Shown: positions 24,983 to 34,291, numbered from the stretch's first letter. The stretch: DNA of 64,000 bases from DASUPK01 sp963743575 (GCA_963743575.1 CAVUQC010000007.1:1550001-1614000); one strand, 5' to 3'. Program-made: numbers and translations. Notes: a model not told the origin generated them from the letters alone.

Positions 24983-25423
24983 CTAGGAAACGAATGCCTT
25001 CCGAACAGATGTAGCTGTCCATCCGTCCGTGCCGTGGATCGTTGGAACTTTCTCCACGTTCAGCTCCTTGGCGATGTCCTCCAGCGACATCCGCTTCCCG
25101 AGCATCGCGTTGATCTTGACCCGCCACAGGTAGTCACGTTGGTTGCAGACCCGATGCGCGAGCCGGACGTTGTCGGGGGTAAGGCGACCTCCGTGCATCT
25201 TGAGCATCGGATAGTGGTCGGCCGTCGGCATCCAATCGGCACCCGGCGATATCGGCTCGAAGTACCTACGACCCCGGGGGCAGTAGCACTGGGGCATCTC
25301 GCACTTCACGGCGAGGAGCTGGCCGCCCTCGGCCATCTGCACGAGGACACCCTTGACACCGCGCCTGCGGAGCTCTTCCGCAACCGATCTATCCGCGCCG
25401 CCTCCAGCTGCTGCCGTCGCCAT
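24983..25423 (-). CDS. HNH-like nuclease with recombinase-like tail
   Basis: 146 residues from ATG 25423, preceded by GAGGAG at nine bases. The middle (about residues 41-100) looks like a zinc-bearing HNH fold: CEMPQCYC, then DHYPMLKMHGGRLTPDNVRLAHRVCNQRD, where the DH and late HxxC/N positions fit metal binding. The C-terminus MSLEDIAKELNVEKVPTIHG plus WTATSVRKAF resembles the helix-turn-helix region of large serine recombinases, without their catalytic domain. It could be a DNA-cutting protein of the mobile segment or a regulator. It is the only gene here with a hint of DNA mobility. Function inferred, not certain. Confidence 0.6.
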   Translation of the reverse strand: MATAAAGGGADRSVAEELRRRGVKGVLVQMAEGGQLLAVKCEMPQCYCPRGRRYFEPISPGADWMPTADHYPMLKMHGGRLTPDNVRLAHRVCNQRDYLWRVKINAMLGKRMSLEDIAKELNVEKVPTIHGTDGWTATSVRKAFVS

Positions 25424-25702
25424 CGAGTCACTCTCCTCGTGTAGTCGCCCATCGAACCCTTGTATACGTCGCGCAAGGCGGTGCTTCGCGGCTGTCGCTC
25501 CCAAGCCTTCGCCCGACCAGTATCCCGCAGGCGATCCAAGCGGAATGTCGCTCCCGTCGAGGTGGCTACTGCTTTCGCGTGAAAGGAGGAGCCAACTCCG
25601 CTGCAGCGATTCGACCGAAAAGCGCCGCTTTGGACGAGAAGCGGCACTTCAAGGGGGTGCCTGGTGGCGCTCGTCAGACGCGTCTGGCAACAGACGGCCA
25701 CC
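25424..25702. other. intergenic stretch, nothing recognised
   Basis: About 280 bases between the divergent HNH and small-protein genes. It has a weak inverted repeat around AAGCGCCGCTTTGG but no coding frame, tRNA or att copy that I can support. Confidence 0.4.
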
Positions 25703-25708
25703 TATGAT
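25703..25708 (+). promoter_or_regulatory. -10 element of a leaderless promoter
   Basis: TATGAT, close to the consensus -10, lies exactly eight bases before the GTG at 25717; no Shine-Dalgarno is present. Confidence 0.5.
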
Positions 25709-25716
25709 GCCGCCTT

Positions 25717-25962
25717 GTGGAGGGGACCAAACTCCTTGGCTTCGAAGCTTCGTCGATGAGAGAGCTCGTCACTCAGATAGACGCCGCGCGAACCAAGGAC
25801 ACTGTCGGGGAGGTCCTGCAGATGTCACACGCGGTGGCTACCGATTCAGAATCCCGAACCGGCTGGCGCTATTCCGCGCTCCTGTTGGTCCGGGTATCCG
25901 CCACAGGAACGGAGCGGGCTCCGGTTGATCCTCCATCCGCTCCATCGCCATCTCCGGGCTGA
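25717..25962 (+). CDS. small protein of unknown function
   Basis: 81 residues. The first 60 look like a folded domain (LLGFEASSMRELVTQIDAAR, then YSALLLVRVSA); the last 15 are Pro/Ser-rich. No family recognised. Support comes from the near-consensus TATGAT at the leaderless spacing before the GTG start and from a plausible amphipathic pattern. The gene is isolated, without an operon partner, inside the tRNA-flanked segment. It could still be a chance frame. Confidence 0.45.
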   Translation: MEGTKLLGFEASSMRELVTQIDAARTKDTVGEVLQMSHAVATDSESRTGWRYSALLLVRVSATGTERAPVDPPSAPSPSPG

Positions 25963-26112
25963 GGGATCCCTCTCATCTGGCTGACGCGTCTTGCTGCAAG
26001 CGAAGCTTGAGTCAAGCGGCGGCTTCGAAACAGAACGTCGAGGAAGTGCAGCGAGCAATCCACGCGGTGGCCAGGAGTGCGTTGGGTTCTTCAGTGACCG
26101 CCTCGCCCCGTT

Positions 26113-26847
26113 TCATCGTGGACTGGCGCTTTTCGTGTCTGTGCGAGCGGCCGCCACACCTTGCTTCTTCTTTTTCTTGCAGCTCTTCTTCGCGGCGCTC
26201 GCCGAGCGCTTGTGCTTCTTCTTGCACTTCTTCTTCGTCGTGCCGGGGTTCGTCGGCGGCGTGACCGGGTCCGGGAACTGGACGTCCGCGTTCAGCGCGA
26301 GTTCGGGGTTGAGCGGTGCGTCCGTGCCGGTGCCCGACATCGAGCCGTCAGGGACTGGTGGAAACCAGGTGTGCGCCTTGGATCCGGTCACTTGGGCTGC
26401 GGCAACATCTCTGGGCGAGCCGGGAGAATCGACGCCGATCAGATCCCCCGCCTGGATGGGAAGGTTTGCGGTGAACGTCTGTGGACCCGCACTCGTCACG
26501 TTCGCAGCACTCGTGCCCGCCCCGATGAACTGGCCGCCACTGGGTCGCAGGACGCGCAGGGCGTAAGTGCCCGTGCCCACGGCTCCCGCGGTGGTTACCC
26601 GCCATCGGATGATCGTCCCGTTCACGGGCGAGGTGAGGTTCGCCCCCGGCTCTCCCAACGCGACATTCGCCATGGTGCAGGCGCCGCCGCAGGCGACCGA
26701 ACCGTTGAAATCGGCCGTCAGGGGACTCCCGACGGTGACCGTCGCCGCCTTCGCAGCGGTAGCCAAAAGACAGGAGGCGGCGGCAACCGCGATCAGCAAA
26801 GCAATGACCCGCCTGTGGGTTCTCCCTGCCAGCACCAGTGGGCGCAC
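26113..26847 (-). CDS. secreted protein with Lys-rich C-terminal tail
   Basis: 244 residues from GTG 26847. Signal peptide RVIALLIAVAAASCLLATAAKA, then a beta-rich extracellular region with a disulfide-like pair in GSVACGGACTMANV, then a Pro-rich linker and a tail of repeated KKKCKKKHKR / KKSCKKKKK blocks. The tail resembles that of the beta-helix fragment at 57894 and may bind wall polymers. Base composition is lower in GC across the tail. No enzymatic motif is visible. The start is uncertain because several in-frame GTG codons precede the signal peptide and no clear ribosome site is seen. Confidence 0.6.
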   Translation of the reverse strand: MRPLVLAGRTHRRVIALLIAVAAASCLLATAAKAATVTVGSPLTADFNGSVACGGACTMANVALGEPGANLTSPVNGTIIRWRVTTAGAVGTGTYALRVLRPSGGQFIGAGTSAANVTSAGPQTFTANLPIQAGDLIGVDSPGSPRDVAAAQVTGSKAHTWFPPVPDGSMSGTGTDAPLNPELALNADVQFPDPVTPPTNPGTTKKKCKKKHKRSASAAKKSCKKKKKQGVAAARTDTKSASPR

Positions 26848-26884
26848 GCTATTTCGCACGCACCAGCTGGCGCAACCGTAAAAA

Positions 26885-27019
26885 CTACGACTGGTTGAAG
26901 AACCCGCCCTCGAGCAGGTGGGCCTTCTCCTCGGCGTATCCCTCCAGGACCCTCTCCATGTCGCCTCGATTGAGGGCCTCGACGCCCTCCAGAAAGTCGT
27001 CCACGTTCTCCTGCGACAT
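26885..27019 (-). pseudogene. truncated SnoaL-like protein (44 residues)
   Basis: Reads MSQENVDDFLEGVEALNRGD and stops after 44 residues. The start MSQENV and the helix with NRGD are the usual opening of SnoaL/NTF2-like proteins of 110-140 residues, so about two thirds is missing. Its upstream bases (GAGATACTGC, then an ATGCGAAGCG-like stretch further out) match those before the full-length relative at 44096-44518, which shows common origin. It lies 190 bases from the att-like copy at 27209, consistent with breakage during rearrangement. Confidence 0.6.
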
Positions 27020-27208
27020 CTTCCACGCAGTATCTCGCGGGTTGACGCGAAGCCGCCGCTTTCCATGCGAAGCGTCACCCCCGGGGCATGTGCGCCGAGC
27101 CGAGGCATCAAGCAGGCATCAATCTGAGAACAACTCAGGAGACCTCAGGCAATCGGAGCCGTGTCGACGCAACGCAAGCTGAGGCAAGCGATCAACATTT
27201 CGATCGAT

Positions 27209-27287
<79 letters not shown>

Positions 27288-27473
27288 CTCGGCCCGCTGC
27301 CTTCGTGGAGAACCCGAAGGTCGTGAACCCCCTCAGGCACGAAACGTTCCGTTCCGGGTTCCGATTTCTTGGCGGACCGCACGGCGCCCTCCATCGAGCT
27401 GCAACTGAGCACGATGATAGGCCCTTGATCGCACAGCGAGAACGGCACTCACGTGGTTGTGCCGCCGGGGGCA

Positions 27474-27960
27474 CTTGAAGGAGCTCGATCGTCTCGGCGC
27501 TGGGAGTGATCCCCAGTTCGTCCGAAAGAAGGGTTCGCAGGCGTTCGTAGATCCGGAGGGCCTCTGCAGTGACGGGCGGGTCCAGGTCCAGACCGGAGAT
27601 CAAGTCGCCTGCGCTTGCGGCGTCCGCGGTTGACTCCCCGGCGATGCGGTCGAATGCGGTCTCGAGGACGGACTGGGGCACAGCCTCTTCGCCGATCGGC
27701 ACGCGCCGCCCATATGGGGTCCCCTTGAGGACCAATGGGATCCCGAAGCGCACCGCCAGGGCAGTCATCGAGTCGTAGCCGGGCAGAATGAACTCGGCCC
27801 CCCGCTCTACGAGCGCCCCCTCCCCGAACGGCACCGACCAGACTCGGCCCCCCACCCGGTCTCGCGCCTCGAGCACGGTCACCTCAGTTTCGCCCGCGCG
27901 CAGGGTGTCGGCTGCTGCGAGGCCCGCAAAGCCGGCTCCGATGACGACAACCCGCTTCAT
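27474..27960 (-). pseudogene. chimeric fragment: amine oxidase N-terminus fused to BTAD piece
   Basis: From 27960 the frame encodes MKRVVVIGAGFAGLAAADTL and continues very close to the amine oxidase at 44674-45882 for about 129 residues. At about 27570 it switches, still in frame, to VTAEALRIYERLRTLLSDEL and GITPSAET, a BTAD segment typical of SARP/AfsR regulators. The open frame then runs without recognisable similarity through att-like copy 2. The oxidase has lost its substrate domain and C-terminal FAD motif. This is a recombination scar rather than a working enzyme. Confidence 0.75.
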
Positions 27961-28045
27961 TCATCTCCCAGTTGCTGACGCTTCACGACCAAGGATCGTT
28001 CCAAGCCACGACGCCGGGGTCCAGTGGTGGTAGGTGAGAGTTGCG

Positions 28046-29197
28046 TCAGGCCTGCCCGACGGTGGGCGCCCGCACCCGGCGGAGCACGACGAGGGCGCAC
28101 CCCGCGAGCGCGACCGCCGTCACCACGTAGGCCGCGGTGGCACTCCCGACCTCGAGCAGGGCGCCGCCGATCAGGGGGCCGATCGTGTACCCGGTCGCGT
28201 AGAGCAGATTGAGAACCCCGTACCCAAGCCCGCGCTCGACCTCGCCGAAAGCCGCGTCGAGCCACGGGACCGCGGCGGAGAACGTGAGGCTGAATCCGGC
28301 TCCGAACAGTCCGAGCGCCAGGGCCGCTCCTAGGGTCCCGCCCAGTCCCGCGAGTAGGAGAGCCGAGCCGGCCGTGGCCGCAAGCCCGAGCACGGCCGGG
28401 TCGCGCCGGCCGTGCCTATCCCCCCAGCGGCCGCCGAACGGTGCAACCGCGGCGTCGACCGCTATGGACCAGGCGAAGAGCAGGCCAATCACCGCGCTGG
28501 ACAAGCCGAGGCGGGAGTCGAGGTCGAGCGGTGCGACGACCTCGATCAGGCCCAGGGCGCAGGCCCCGGCGATGGTCATGCCCACCGCCACCGAGCCGTT
28601 CCCTGATCCAACCGAGCGCCTGATCGTGGCCCAGGCGGGTGTCCGCGGCGCCGTGCGTCGTTCGGGAGGCAGCAAGAACGTGGCCACGACGGCGATGGCG
28701 ACGGAGATCCCGCCGATGATCAGAAAGGGGGCGGCGAACGAGAGCAGGTCGGCAGTCACCCCCCCGAGTGCTGGCCCCGCGAGCGAGCCGGCACTGGTCG
28801 CACCAAGGGCGACACCGATCGCCTCGCCCCTCCGGCCCGGTCGCGCGAGGTCGGAGACGAGGGCGAGCGCGGCGATCCAGCTCGCCGCCGACCCGACCCC
28901 CTGGATGACCCGGCCGAGCATCAGCGGCCAGATGGACTCCGATGTCGCGATCACCCCAGAGCCCGCCGCGGCCAGCACGAGCCCCGCGATCAACAGGCCC
29001 CTGCGTCCCACCGAATCTGCCAGGCGACCCAGCGGAAGCGAGAGAAGGACTATCGGCAATGCATAGGCTGCGAGAGAGGCCCCGAGGGCGCCTTCGCTCG
29101 CCCCGGTTCGCCGCTCGATCTCGGGAAGGAGAGGGGCGATCAGCCCGAGCAGGGCGGTGTCAACCGTCACCGCCGCCACGGCGATGACGATGACCAC
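28046..29197 (-). CDS. MFS transporter (DHA1 type)
   Basis: 383 residues from GTG 29197, with about twelve hydrophobic helices. Typical features are TALLGLIAPLLPEIERRTGAS in helix 1 and the loop PLGRLADSVGRRGLLIAG between helices 2 and 3 (consensus GxLaDrxGrr). It starts 13 bases after the ABC ATPase stop and is probably the last gene of the Pot-like operon, so it may export a product of the compound that the ABC system imports. Longer upstream readings overlap the ATPase gene and lack membrane character. Substrate unknown. Confidence 0.8.
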   Translation of the reverse strand: MVIVIAVAAVTVDTALLGLIAPLLPEIERRTGASEGALGASLAAYALPIVLLSLPLGRLADSVGRRGLLIAGLVLAAAGSGVIATSESIWPLMLGRVIQGVGSAASWIAALALVSDLARPGRRGEAIGVALGATSAGSLAGPALGGVTADLLSFAAPFLIIGGISVAIAVVATFLLPPERRTAPRTPAWATIRRSVGSGNGSVAVGMTIAGACALGLIEVVAPLDLDSRLGLSSAVIGLLFAWSIAVDAAVAPFGGRWGDRHGRRDPAVLGLAATAGSALLLAGLGGTLGAALALGLFGAGFSLTFSAAVPWLDAAFGEVERGLGYGVLNLLYATGYTIGPLIGGALLEVGSATAAYVVTAVALAGCALVVLRRVRAPTVGQA

Positions 29198-29210
29198 GCG
29201 GCTCCGCGGG

Positions 29211-30350
29211 TCAGCCGGCGGCGACAGTCTCCGGATCCGGCTCCTCACCCTCGAGGGAAGGCGTATCGCCGATGCCCGGAGGGAGGACGCGCAGCGCGTC
29301 CACGGGTAGGTGGACCTGCACCGGGGTGCCCTGCTCGTAGGGGATTCCACCGCCGGTGTTCTGAACGAGGGCCTGGAGCGCTTCACCGGTGGCGGCACGG
29401 ACGATCACCTGGATCGCCGGGCCCACATAGACGACGCGCTCCACCATTGCCGGGATGCGGTTCGGCCCCGACGCAGACCCGTGCTCTTCGAGCTCGATGC
29501 GCTCCGGTCGAATGACGATCTTCGCCTCCCCCGTGACGTCGCGCTCCGTCCCCCGCGTCTGGAGCTCGTAGCCGTCCAGCGCGACGCGGCAGGCACTCGT
29601 GCCGGCACTGACGATGGTGGCCTGCATGAGGTTCGACACGCCGAGGAAGTCGGCGACGTAGAGCGTCTCGGGATCCTCGTAGACGTCCTGAGGCTCCCCG
29701 ACCTGCTCTATGTGCCCGTCTCTCATGACCGCAAGGCGATCGCTCATCGTAAGTGCCTCCTCCTGGTCGTGGGTGACGTAGAGGAACGTGATGCCGACCT
29801 CCTGCTGGAGGGACTTGAGCTCGATCTGGAGGGCCTTGCGGAGCTTCGCATCGAGGGCGCCGAGCGGCTCGTCCAGGAGGAGCACGGCCGGGTTGAGGAT
29901 GAGAGCGCGCGCTAAGGCAACGCGCTGCTGCTGGCCCCCCGAGAGCTGGGACGACTTGCGCCTCTCGTAGCCGGGAAGCTGGACGAGCTCAAGCGCCTTG
30001 CCGACGCGCTCGCGGATCTCGGCTTTCGGCCGCTTCGCCCGTTTCAGCCCGAACGCGATGTTGTCGTAGACGTTCAGGTGCGGGAAGAGCGCGTAGTTCT
30101 GGAACACCGTGTTGACGTTGCGCAGGTGAGCCGGTGTGTAGGCAACGTCTGTGCCGTCCAAGAGGATCTCACCGGAAGTCGGTTGCTCGAAGCCGGCGAT
30201 CATTCGCAGGGTGGTCGTCTTCCCGCAGCCAGAAGGCCCGAGGAGCGAGAAGAACTCACCATCCGGGATGTGGAGATCGATGCCGTCCACCGCGGTCACC
30301 TCGGCGAACTCCTTGGTCAGCTTGCTCAATTCGATTTCGCCGCGTGCCAT
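29211..30350 (-). CDS. potA: Pot-type ABC transporter ATP-binding protein
   Basis: 379 residues. Walker A GPSGCGKTT, Q loop FQNYALFPHL, signature LSGGQQQRVALARAL, Walker B VLLLDEP and switch His in VTHDQEEALTMSDR. The C-terminal TOBE region (residues about 280-360) is typical of PotA/CysA/FbpC-type ATPases. It powers uptake through the two permeases upstream. ATG 30350 has GGGAGA upstream and lies 13 bases after the PotC-like stop. Sequence cannot separate spermidine/putrescine from other cationic or organic ligands; the name reflects family resemblance only. Confidence 0.88.
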   Translation of the reverse strand: MARGEIELSKLTKEFAEVTAVDGIDLHIPDGEFFSLLGPSGCGKTTTLRMIAGFEQPTSGEILLDGTDVAYTPAHLRNVNTVFQNYALFPHLNVYDNIAFGLKRAKRPKAEIRERVGKALELVQLPGYERRKSSQLSGGQQQRVALARALILNPAVLLLDEPLGALDAKLRKALQIELKSLQQEVGITFLYVTHDQEEALTMSDRLAVMRDGHIEQVGEPQDVYEDPETLYVADFLGVSNLMQATIVSAGTSACRVALDGYELQTRGTERDVTGEAKIVIRPERIELEEHGSASGPNRIPAMVERVVYVGPAIQVIVRAATGEALQALVQNTGGGIPYEQGTPVQVHLPVDALRVLPPGIGDTPSLEGEEPDPETVAAG

Positions 30351-30363
30351 TGGTCTCCCGAAA

Positions 30364-31317
30364 CTAGGTGAGGTTGAATGCGCCGCCGATGTCCTCCGCC
30401 GCTTTGCCCGCCCGTCGCTCTCCGCGGGTGAAGAAGCGCCAGGTGAGGAAGCCGGCCGTGACAATGAGGAGGGTTGACACCATCATGATCGTTGCGATCG
30501 CGTTCACAGACGGTAACGGCGCGGCGCGCGTCGCCGCGTAGATCTGGATCGGGACGGTGTCGGTGGGTCCGCCGCTTGACAGCCACTGGCTGATGACGAA
30601 GTCGTCGGCCGAGATGGCGAACACAACGGCGGCCGAGGCGACGATCGCCGGGGTGAGCAAGGGCAGGAGGACGCGCGTCAGCGCGACGAACGGCGAGGCC
30701 CCGAGGTCGGCGGCGGCCTCCTCGTACTGGCTGCCAATCGAGAACAGCCGACCGCGCACGATCACGACCACGAAGGAGATCGAGAAGGTCACGTGGCCGA
30801 GGATCTGGGCGGCCGTTCCAAAGGGAACGAATGTGAAGATGTGGCTGAAGACGAGAAGAAGCGACACGCCCATGACGATCTCGGGCGTAACCAACGGAAA
30901 AAGCATGATGAAGTTGGAGGTGCCGGAGCCGCGACCGCGCCAGCGAGCGAGACCGATGGCGAGCAGTACCCCGATCGGGACAGCGATGAGAACGTCCGCT
31001 CCAGCCAGCTTGAAGCTCTGAACAAGGGAATGCCGAAGGGTCGGGTCGTGAAAGACCGAGTCCACCGGATCGCCCCAGTACCAGCGTATGGAGAAGGAGT
31101 CCCAGACCGTACGGGAGCGGGTCGCATTGAAGGAGAAGAGCACCGCAATCAGCACCGGCACGATCGACCAGACGATGTAGATCCAGGTGAAGGCGACCAG
31201 GAAGCGCGGCTTTCCCCATGGGTTGCGGAGCCAGCCGCGGAAGCGGGTCAAGGTCGAGGCCTGCGGCCTCGCTCGGGGCCGCTGCGGCCTCGCTCGCGGC
31301 TCGGCAACGGTGCTCAC
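30364..31317 (-). CDS. potC: Pot-type ABC permease (PotC-like)
   Basis: 317 residues with about six membrane helices after an unusual basic N-terminal tail (PRARPQRPRARPQ). The EAA loop that docks the ATPase is EEAAADLGASPFVALTRVLLP. The pattern of FNATRSRTVWDSFSIRWYW after the first helix is typical of PotC. The GTG start overlaps the PotB-like stop by four bases, implying coupled translation of the two halves of the channel. Confidence 0.88.
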   Translation of the reverse strand: MSTVAEPRARPQRPRARPQASTLTRFRGWLRNPWGKPRFLVAFTWIYIVWSIVPVLIAVLFSFNATRSRTVWDSFSIRWYWGDPVDSVFHDPTLRHSLVQSFKLAGADVLIAVPIGVLLAIGLARWRGRGSGTSNFIMLFPLVTPEIVMGVSLLLVFSHIFTFVPFGTAAQILGHVTFSISFVVVIVRGRLFSIGSQYEEAAADLGASPFVALTRVLLPLLTPAIVASAAVVFAISADDFVISQWLSSGGPTDTVPIQIYAATRAAPLPSVNAIATIMMVSTLLIVTAGFLTWRFFTRGERRAGKAAEDIGGAFNLT

Positions 31318-32216
31318 AGCGCCCCCAACGCCTCGCCCTCGCTCTGGGCGCGATGGATGCTCCGCAGGTAGTAGAGCATGAGGATCGTCAGGAAGGCGGC
31401 AAGCACGATCGTCAGTGCGGCGCCGATCGTCGGCTGCGGGCCACCGTGGAAGTAGAGGTCGATCTGGTTGCCGATCATCGACGTCTTCGGAGAGCCCGAG
31501 ACGATGTTCGGCGTGTAGTAGTCACCGAACATCGGGAGCGTGATGAGGACGGCGCCCCCCAGGATGCCGGTTTTCGAGAGCGGGAGGGTGACCCTGCGAA
31601 AGGCGTACCAGCGGCTCGCACCGAGGTCTCGTGCCGCTTCCAGGTGGCTGCGATCGATGCGATCGAGCGCGGCGAAGAGTGGCAGGATCAGGTAAGGGAT
31701 GTAGCCGTAGACGAGAGCCAAGATGACGGTCGAGGCGCTTCCGCCGAGCCAGTCCCGCGGCTGGCTGAGCACGTGGGTGGACGTCAGAAAGTCGTTCACC
31801 CAGCCGTTCAGCTGCAGGAGGTTCACCCAGGCGAGCATTCGCATCATGTAGCTGATCCAGAGCGGAAGGATGATCAGGATCAGGACGACGCCCTTCCACC
31901 GCCCCGCGTGTCGGGCCGTGTAGTAGGCGACCGGATACCCGATCAGCAGGCAGAGGGCCAGGGAGACGAGGACGTAGAGGAGCGTCCTGATCTCGACGTC
32001 GAACCAGATTCCTCCCGGGGCGAGCCGACCGAGGACCTCGCTGATCCAACCCACGTTCCATTCGAGCGGGTTCCAGATGGGAACCGGTTGGAAGAGGACC
32101 GGGTCGACCGTTCCGAACGCGACCCCGAGGACCGCATAGAACGGGACGATGAAGAGGAGGATCAGCCAGACAACGCCAGGGAGCGCGAGAGCGGGCCACA
32201 GCCAACGCCGGTACAC
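31314..32216 (-). CDS. potB: Pot-type ABC permease (PotB-like)
   Basis: 300 residues, six membrane helices, with the EAA loop EAARDLGASRWYAFRRVTLPLS. Helix 1 and the following external segment (PGVVWLILLFIVPFYAVLGVAF) fit PotB-type permeases of the spermidine/putrescine family. It lies 29 bases after the binding protein gene and overlaps the second permease. Together with PotC- and PotA-like proteins it would form the importer. Confidence 0.88.
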   Translation of the reverse strand: MYRRWLWPALALPGVVWLILLFIVPFYAVLGVAFGTVDPVLFQPVPIWNPLEWNVGWISEVLGRLAPGGIWFDVEIRTLLYVLVSLALCLLIGYPVAYYTARHAGRWKGVVLILIILPLWISYMMRMLAWVNLLQLNGWVNDFLTSTHVLSQPRDWLGGSASTVILALVYGYIPYLILPLFAALDRIDRSHLEAARDLGASRWYAFRRVTLPLSKTGILGGAVLITLPMFGDYYTPNIVSGSPKTSMIGNQIDLYFHGGPQPTIGAALTIVLAAFLTILMLYYLRSIHRAQSEGEALGAL

Positions 32217-32245
32217 GACGCCCTAACGCTCCCGCCCCCGACCCC

Positions 32246-33541
32246 TCAACTCCCTCCTCCGGCGAGGAAGTTCGAGTAGCCGTCCTCCCAGATCTGCTGT
32301 CCCTGAGACGTGAGCGTGCAGTACTGCAGGGAGTCGGGACCGAGATCGTCGTTCGTCAGAACGCTGTTCGCCAGGTTCTCGGGCAAGACACCCTTCTGCA
32401 CCAGGGTGTGGGGGTCGATCTCGTTCAAAGGCGGCTGATACCCGTTGAAGTCGACGAAGTTCTCATAGGCGACGCCGTTGTCGATGAGGTAGTTGAGGAA
32501 GAGATGCGAGAGCACCGGCTTCTTCGTGGTCGAGCAGATCGCGAAGCAGTCGTTCTGCACCGGCACCTTGCCCTTGGGTGCCTTCCAGAAGGCGAGGGCG
32601 CTCGCCGGTGTTCCCTTCGGCAGGTAATAGATGTAGCCCGCGATCATGTCTCCCGACCAGGCCTGGTGGAGCCAGCTCGACCCCTCCGGGATGGTCTGGT
32701 ACTGGAGGTCGTCCACCTTGACGTTGCAGATGCCGTAGAGCTGCTTGAGGTCGGACACTGCCTGGTTCACGGGTCCGGAGTCCTCGGTGTTGATGTCCGT
32801 GTTCCCCTTGCGCAGGAGCGCCATGCCGATCGTCTCGCGGTTCTCGGAGAGGAGCCCCACCTTGCCCTTATACGCCTGAGACTCCCAGAAGATGTCCCAC
32901 GGCTGGCTCATGCCGGCGATGTCCTCCTTGATCATGTCCGTCCTCCATGCGATCCCGGTGGCGTAGACGGTGTAGGGAACGGTGTAGCGCGACTCGCCGT
33001 CATAGAACGGGTCGACGAGCTGCGGCCAGATGTTCTTCTGGAGGTTCGGGATGTAGTCGAGGTTGAGCGGCTTGACCAGCTTGCCGGCCACGCCGATGTC
33101 GAGCACATCCGGCGTGATATTCGTCACGTCGGGCGTGACCGCACCGGAGGCGAGCCGCTGGAGCCCAGAGTTGACGTTGTCGAACGGCGTGTACTGGACG
33201 TCGACGCCGTACTTGGACCCGAACTCCGTGAGGATCTTCTTGTAGAGGTAGGAGGGATAGGCGTAGACGGTGAACGTCCCGCCAGTCTCCGGCTGGAGCC
33301 CCGACGCGATGGGATCCTCCCACCGCGGCAGGACCACACGCTTGTCGGGCCTCGCGAGCGGCAGGCCTCCCGGCCCGACGAGCTCGCCGCCCGCTCCGGT
33401 GCTCTCCTTGACGCTGGTCGTGTTGCCGCAGGCGGCGAGCAGGGGGCCGGCAGCGGAGAAGGTGACCGCGGCACCTGCGCTTTTCAGGAGGAAATTGCGC
33501 CTGCTCAGGGAGTCAGGCCGTTCCTTCGGGTGGTTCGTCAT
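32246..33541 (-). CDS. potD: Pot-type substrate-binding lipoprotein with Tat signal
   Basis: 431 residues. A Tat-type signal SRRNFLLKSAGAAVTF ends in the lipobox LLAAC (Cys 38), so it should be exported folded and anchored by lipid. The mature part resembles SBP_bac_8/PotD proteins (TFTVYAYPSYLYKKILTEFGSKYGVDVQYT). A strong AGGAGG ribosome site precedes the ATG. First gene of the importer operon, next to a TetR gene. The neighbourhood (Rieske oxygenase, acyl-CoA enzymes) makes an amine or quaternary-ammonium compound a reasonable guess for the ligand, but this is inference. Confidence 0.87.
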   Translation of the reverse strand: MTNHPKERPDSLSRRNFLLKSAGAAVTFSAAGPLLAACGNTTSVKESTGAGGELVGPGGLPLARPDKRVVLPRWEDPIASGLQPETGGTFTVYAYPSYLYKKILTEFGSKYGVDVQYTPFDNVNSGLQRLASGAVTPDVTNITPDVLDIGVAGKLVKPLNLDYIPNLQKNIWPQLVDPFYDGESRYTVPYTVYATGIAWRTDMIKEDIAGMSQPWDIFWESQAYKGKVGLLSENRETIGMALLRKGNTDINTEDSGPVNQAVSDLKQLYGICNVKVDDLQYQTIPEGSSWLHQAWSGDMIAGYIYYLPKGTPASALAFWKAPKGKVPVQNDCFAICSTTKKPVLSHLFLNYLIDNGVAYENFVDFNGYQPPLNEIDPHTLVQKGVLPENLANSVLTNDDLGPDSLQYCTLTSQGQQIWEDGYSNFLAGGGS

Positions 33542-33629
33542 TCGAGTTTCCTCCTGAGTTCCGTTTTCACGAGGTGGGGCACGGTCTCACGAACAGTGTC
33601 TCTTGCTGCCTCGCCAATCGCCCTCCCGC

Positions 33630-34247
33630 TCATGATGCGGCTTTCAGAGCGTGACGCGCGGAGAGGTCCGCGTGCAGCAGCGTCTCGGCGCTCGACACGC
33701 AGACGCGGAGCATGCGCTTGCGGCTTACGGCGGGGTCCTCGATCGTGACCTGTACGGCGAGCCCGTCGATCATGGCGCCGAGGACCAGGGCGGCGTCCTT
33801 GGCTGAGTCAGTGGTGAACTCGCCGGTACTCTGCCCCTCCTCGATCACTTCGGTGAGCAGGCTGCGCCAGCGGCCCTCGACCTCCCGTTCGGCCTCGCGC
33901 ATAGGTCCGTCGTGAAGCGCCCTGGTCCAGAGCTCGAGCCAGAGGGTCCAGTTGGCGTCTTCGGCGCAGACCTCGAAGAGCGAGCGGAGCTTGGCCGATG
34001 GACTATCGAGGTTCTCGAGGCGCTCGGCGACCAGCTCGTCGAACTGGCGCTCGTCCTCGTGAAGCGCCGCCGTCAGCAGCTTGCTCTTGGTGCCGAACCA
34101 ATAGAGGACGGCGGGGGAGCTCGTCCCGGCGCGCTCGGCAACGTCCGCGATCCGCGTCTTGGCGAGGCCGCGTTCGGCGATCACCTCCGCAGCTGCGGCG
34201 AGGATCTGGGGTCGCCTGACGTGGTCGATCTGGGGTCGGGGGCTCAC
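33630..34247 (-). CDS. TetR-family regulator (BetI-like)
   Basis: 205 residues. N-terminal helix-turn-helix: RRPQILAAAAEVIAERGLAKTRIADVAERAGTSSPAVLYWFGTKSKLL; the ligand-binding domain follows and contains WTLWLELWTRAL, typical of BetI/TetR_C_6 proteins. A GTG start lies right after GGGGAG. It is 88 bases upstream of the potD-like gene on the same strand and has a 16-bp palindrome in its own leader, so it probably represses itself and may control the transporter. Confidence 0.87.
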   Translation of the reverse strand: MSPRPQIDHVRRPQILAAAAEVIAERGLAKTRIADVAERAGTSSPAVLYWFGTKSKLLTAALHEDERQFDELVAERLENLDSPSAKLRSLFEVCAEDANWTLWLELWTRALHDGPMREAEREVEGRWRSLLTEVIEEGQSTGEFTTDSAKDAALVLGAMIDGLAVQVTIEDPAVSRKRMLRVCVSSAETLLHADLSARHALKAAS

Positions 34248-34275
34248 CTCCCCTGTCCTCTCCTCCTTGAGAACA

Positions 34276-34291
34276 CTGAACCGCCGTTCAG
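34276..34291. promoter_or_regulatory. TetR-type operator
   Basis: The inverted repeat CTGAACCGCCGTTCAG (6-bp arms, 4-bp centre) lies just downstream of a minus-strand TAAGCT -10-like hexamer in the leader of the 33630-34247 regulator. The position suits autorepression. Confidence 0.55.

Noticed and set aside
24897..24986. 29-codon ORF with a signal-peptide-like start after the HSL-type hydrolase
   Set aside because: It ends right after the hydrophobic part, has no ribosome site and overlaps the convergent HNH gene end; it is probably chance or a remnant.
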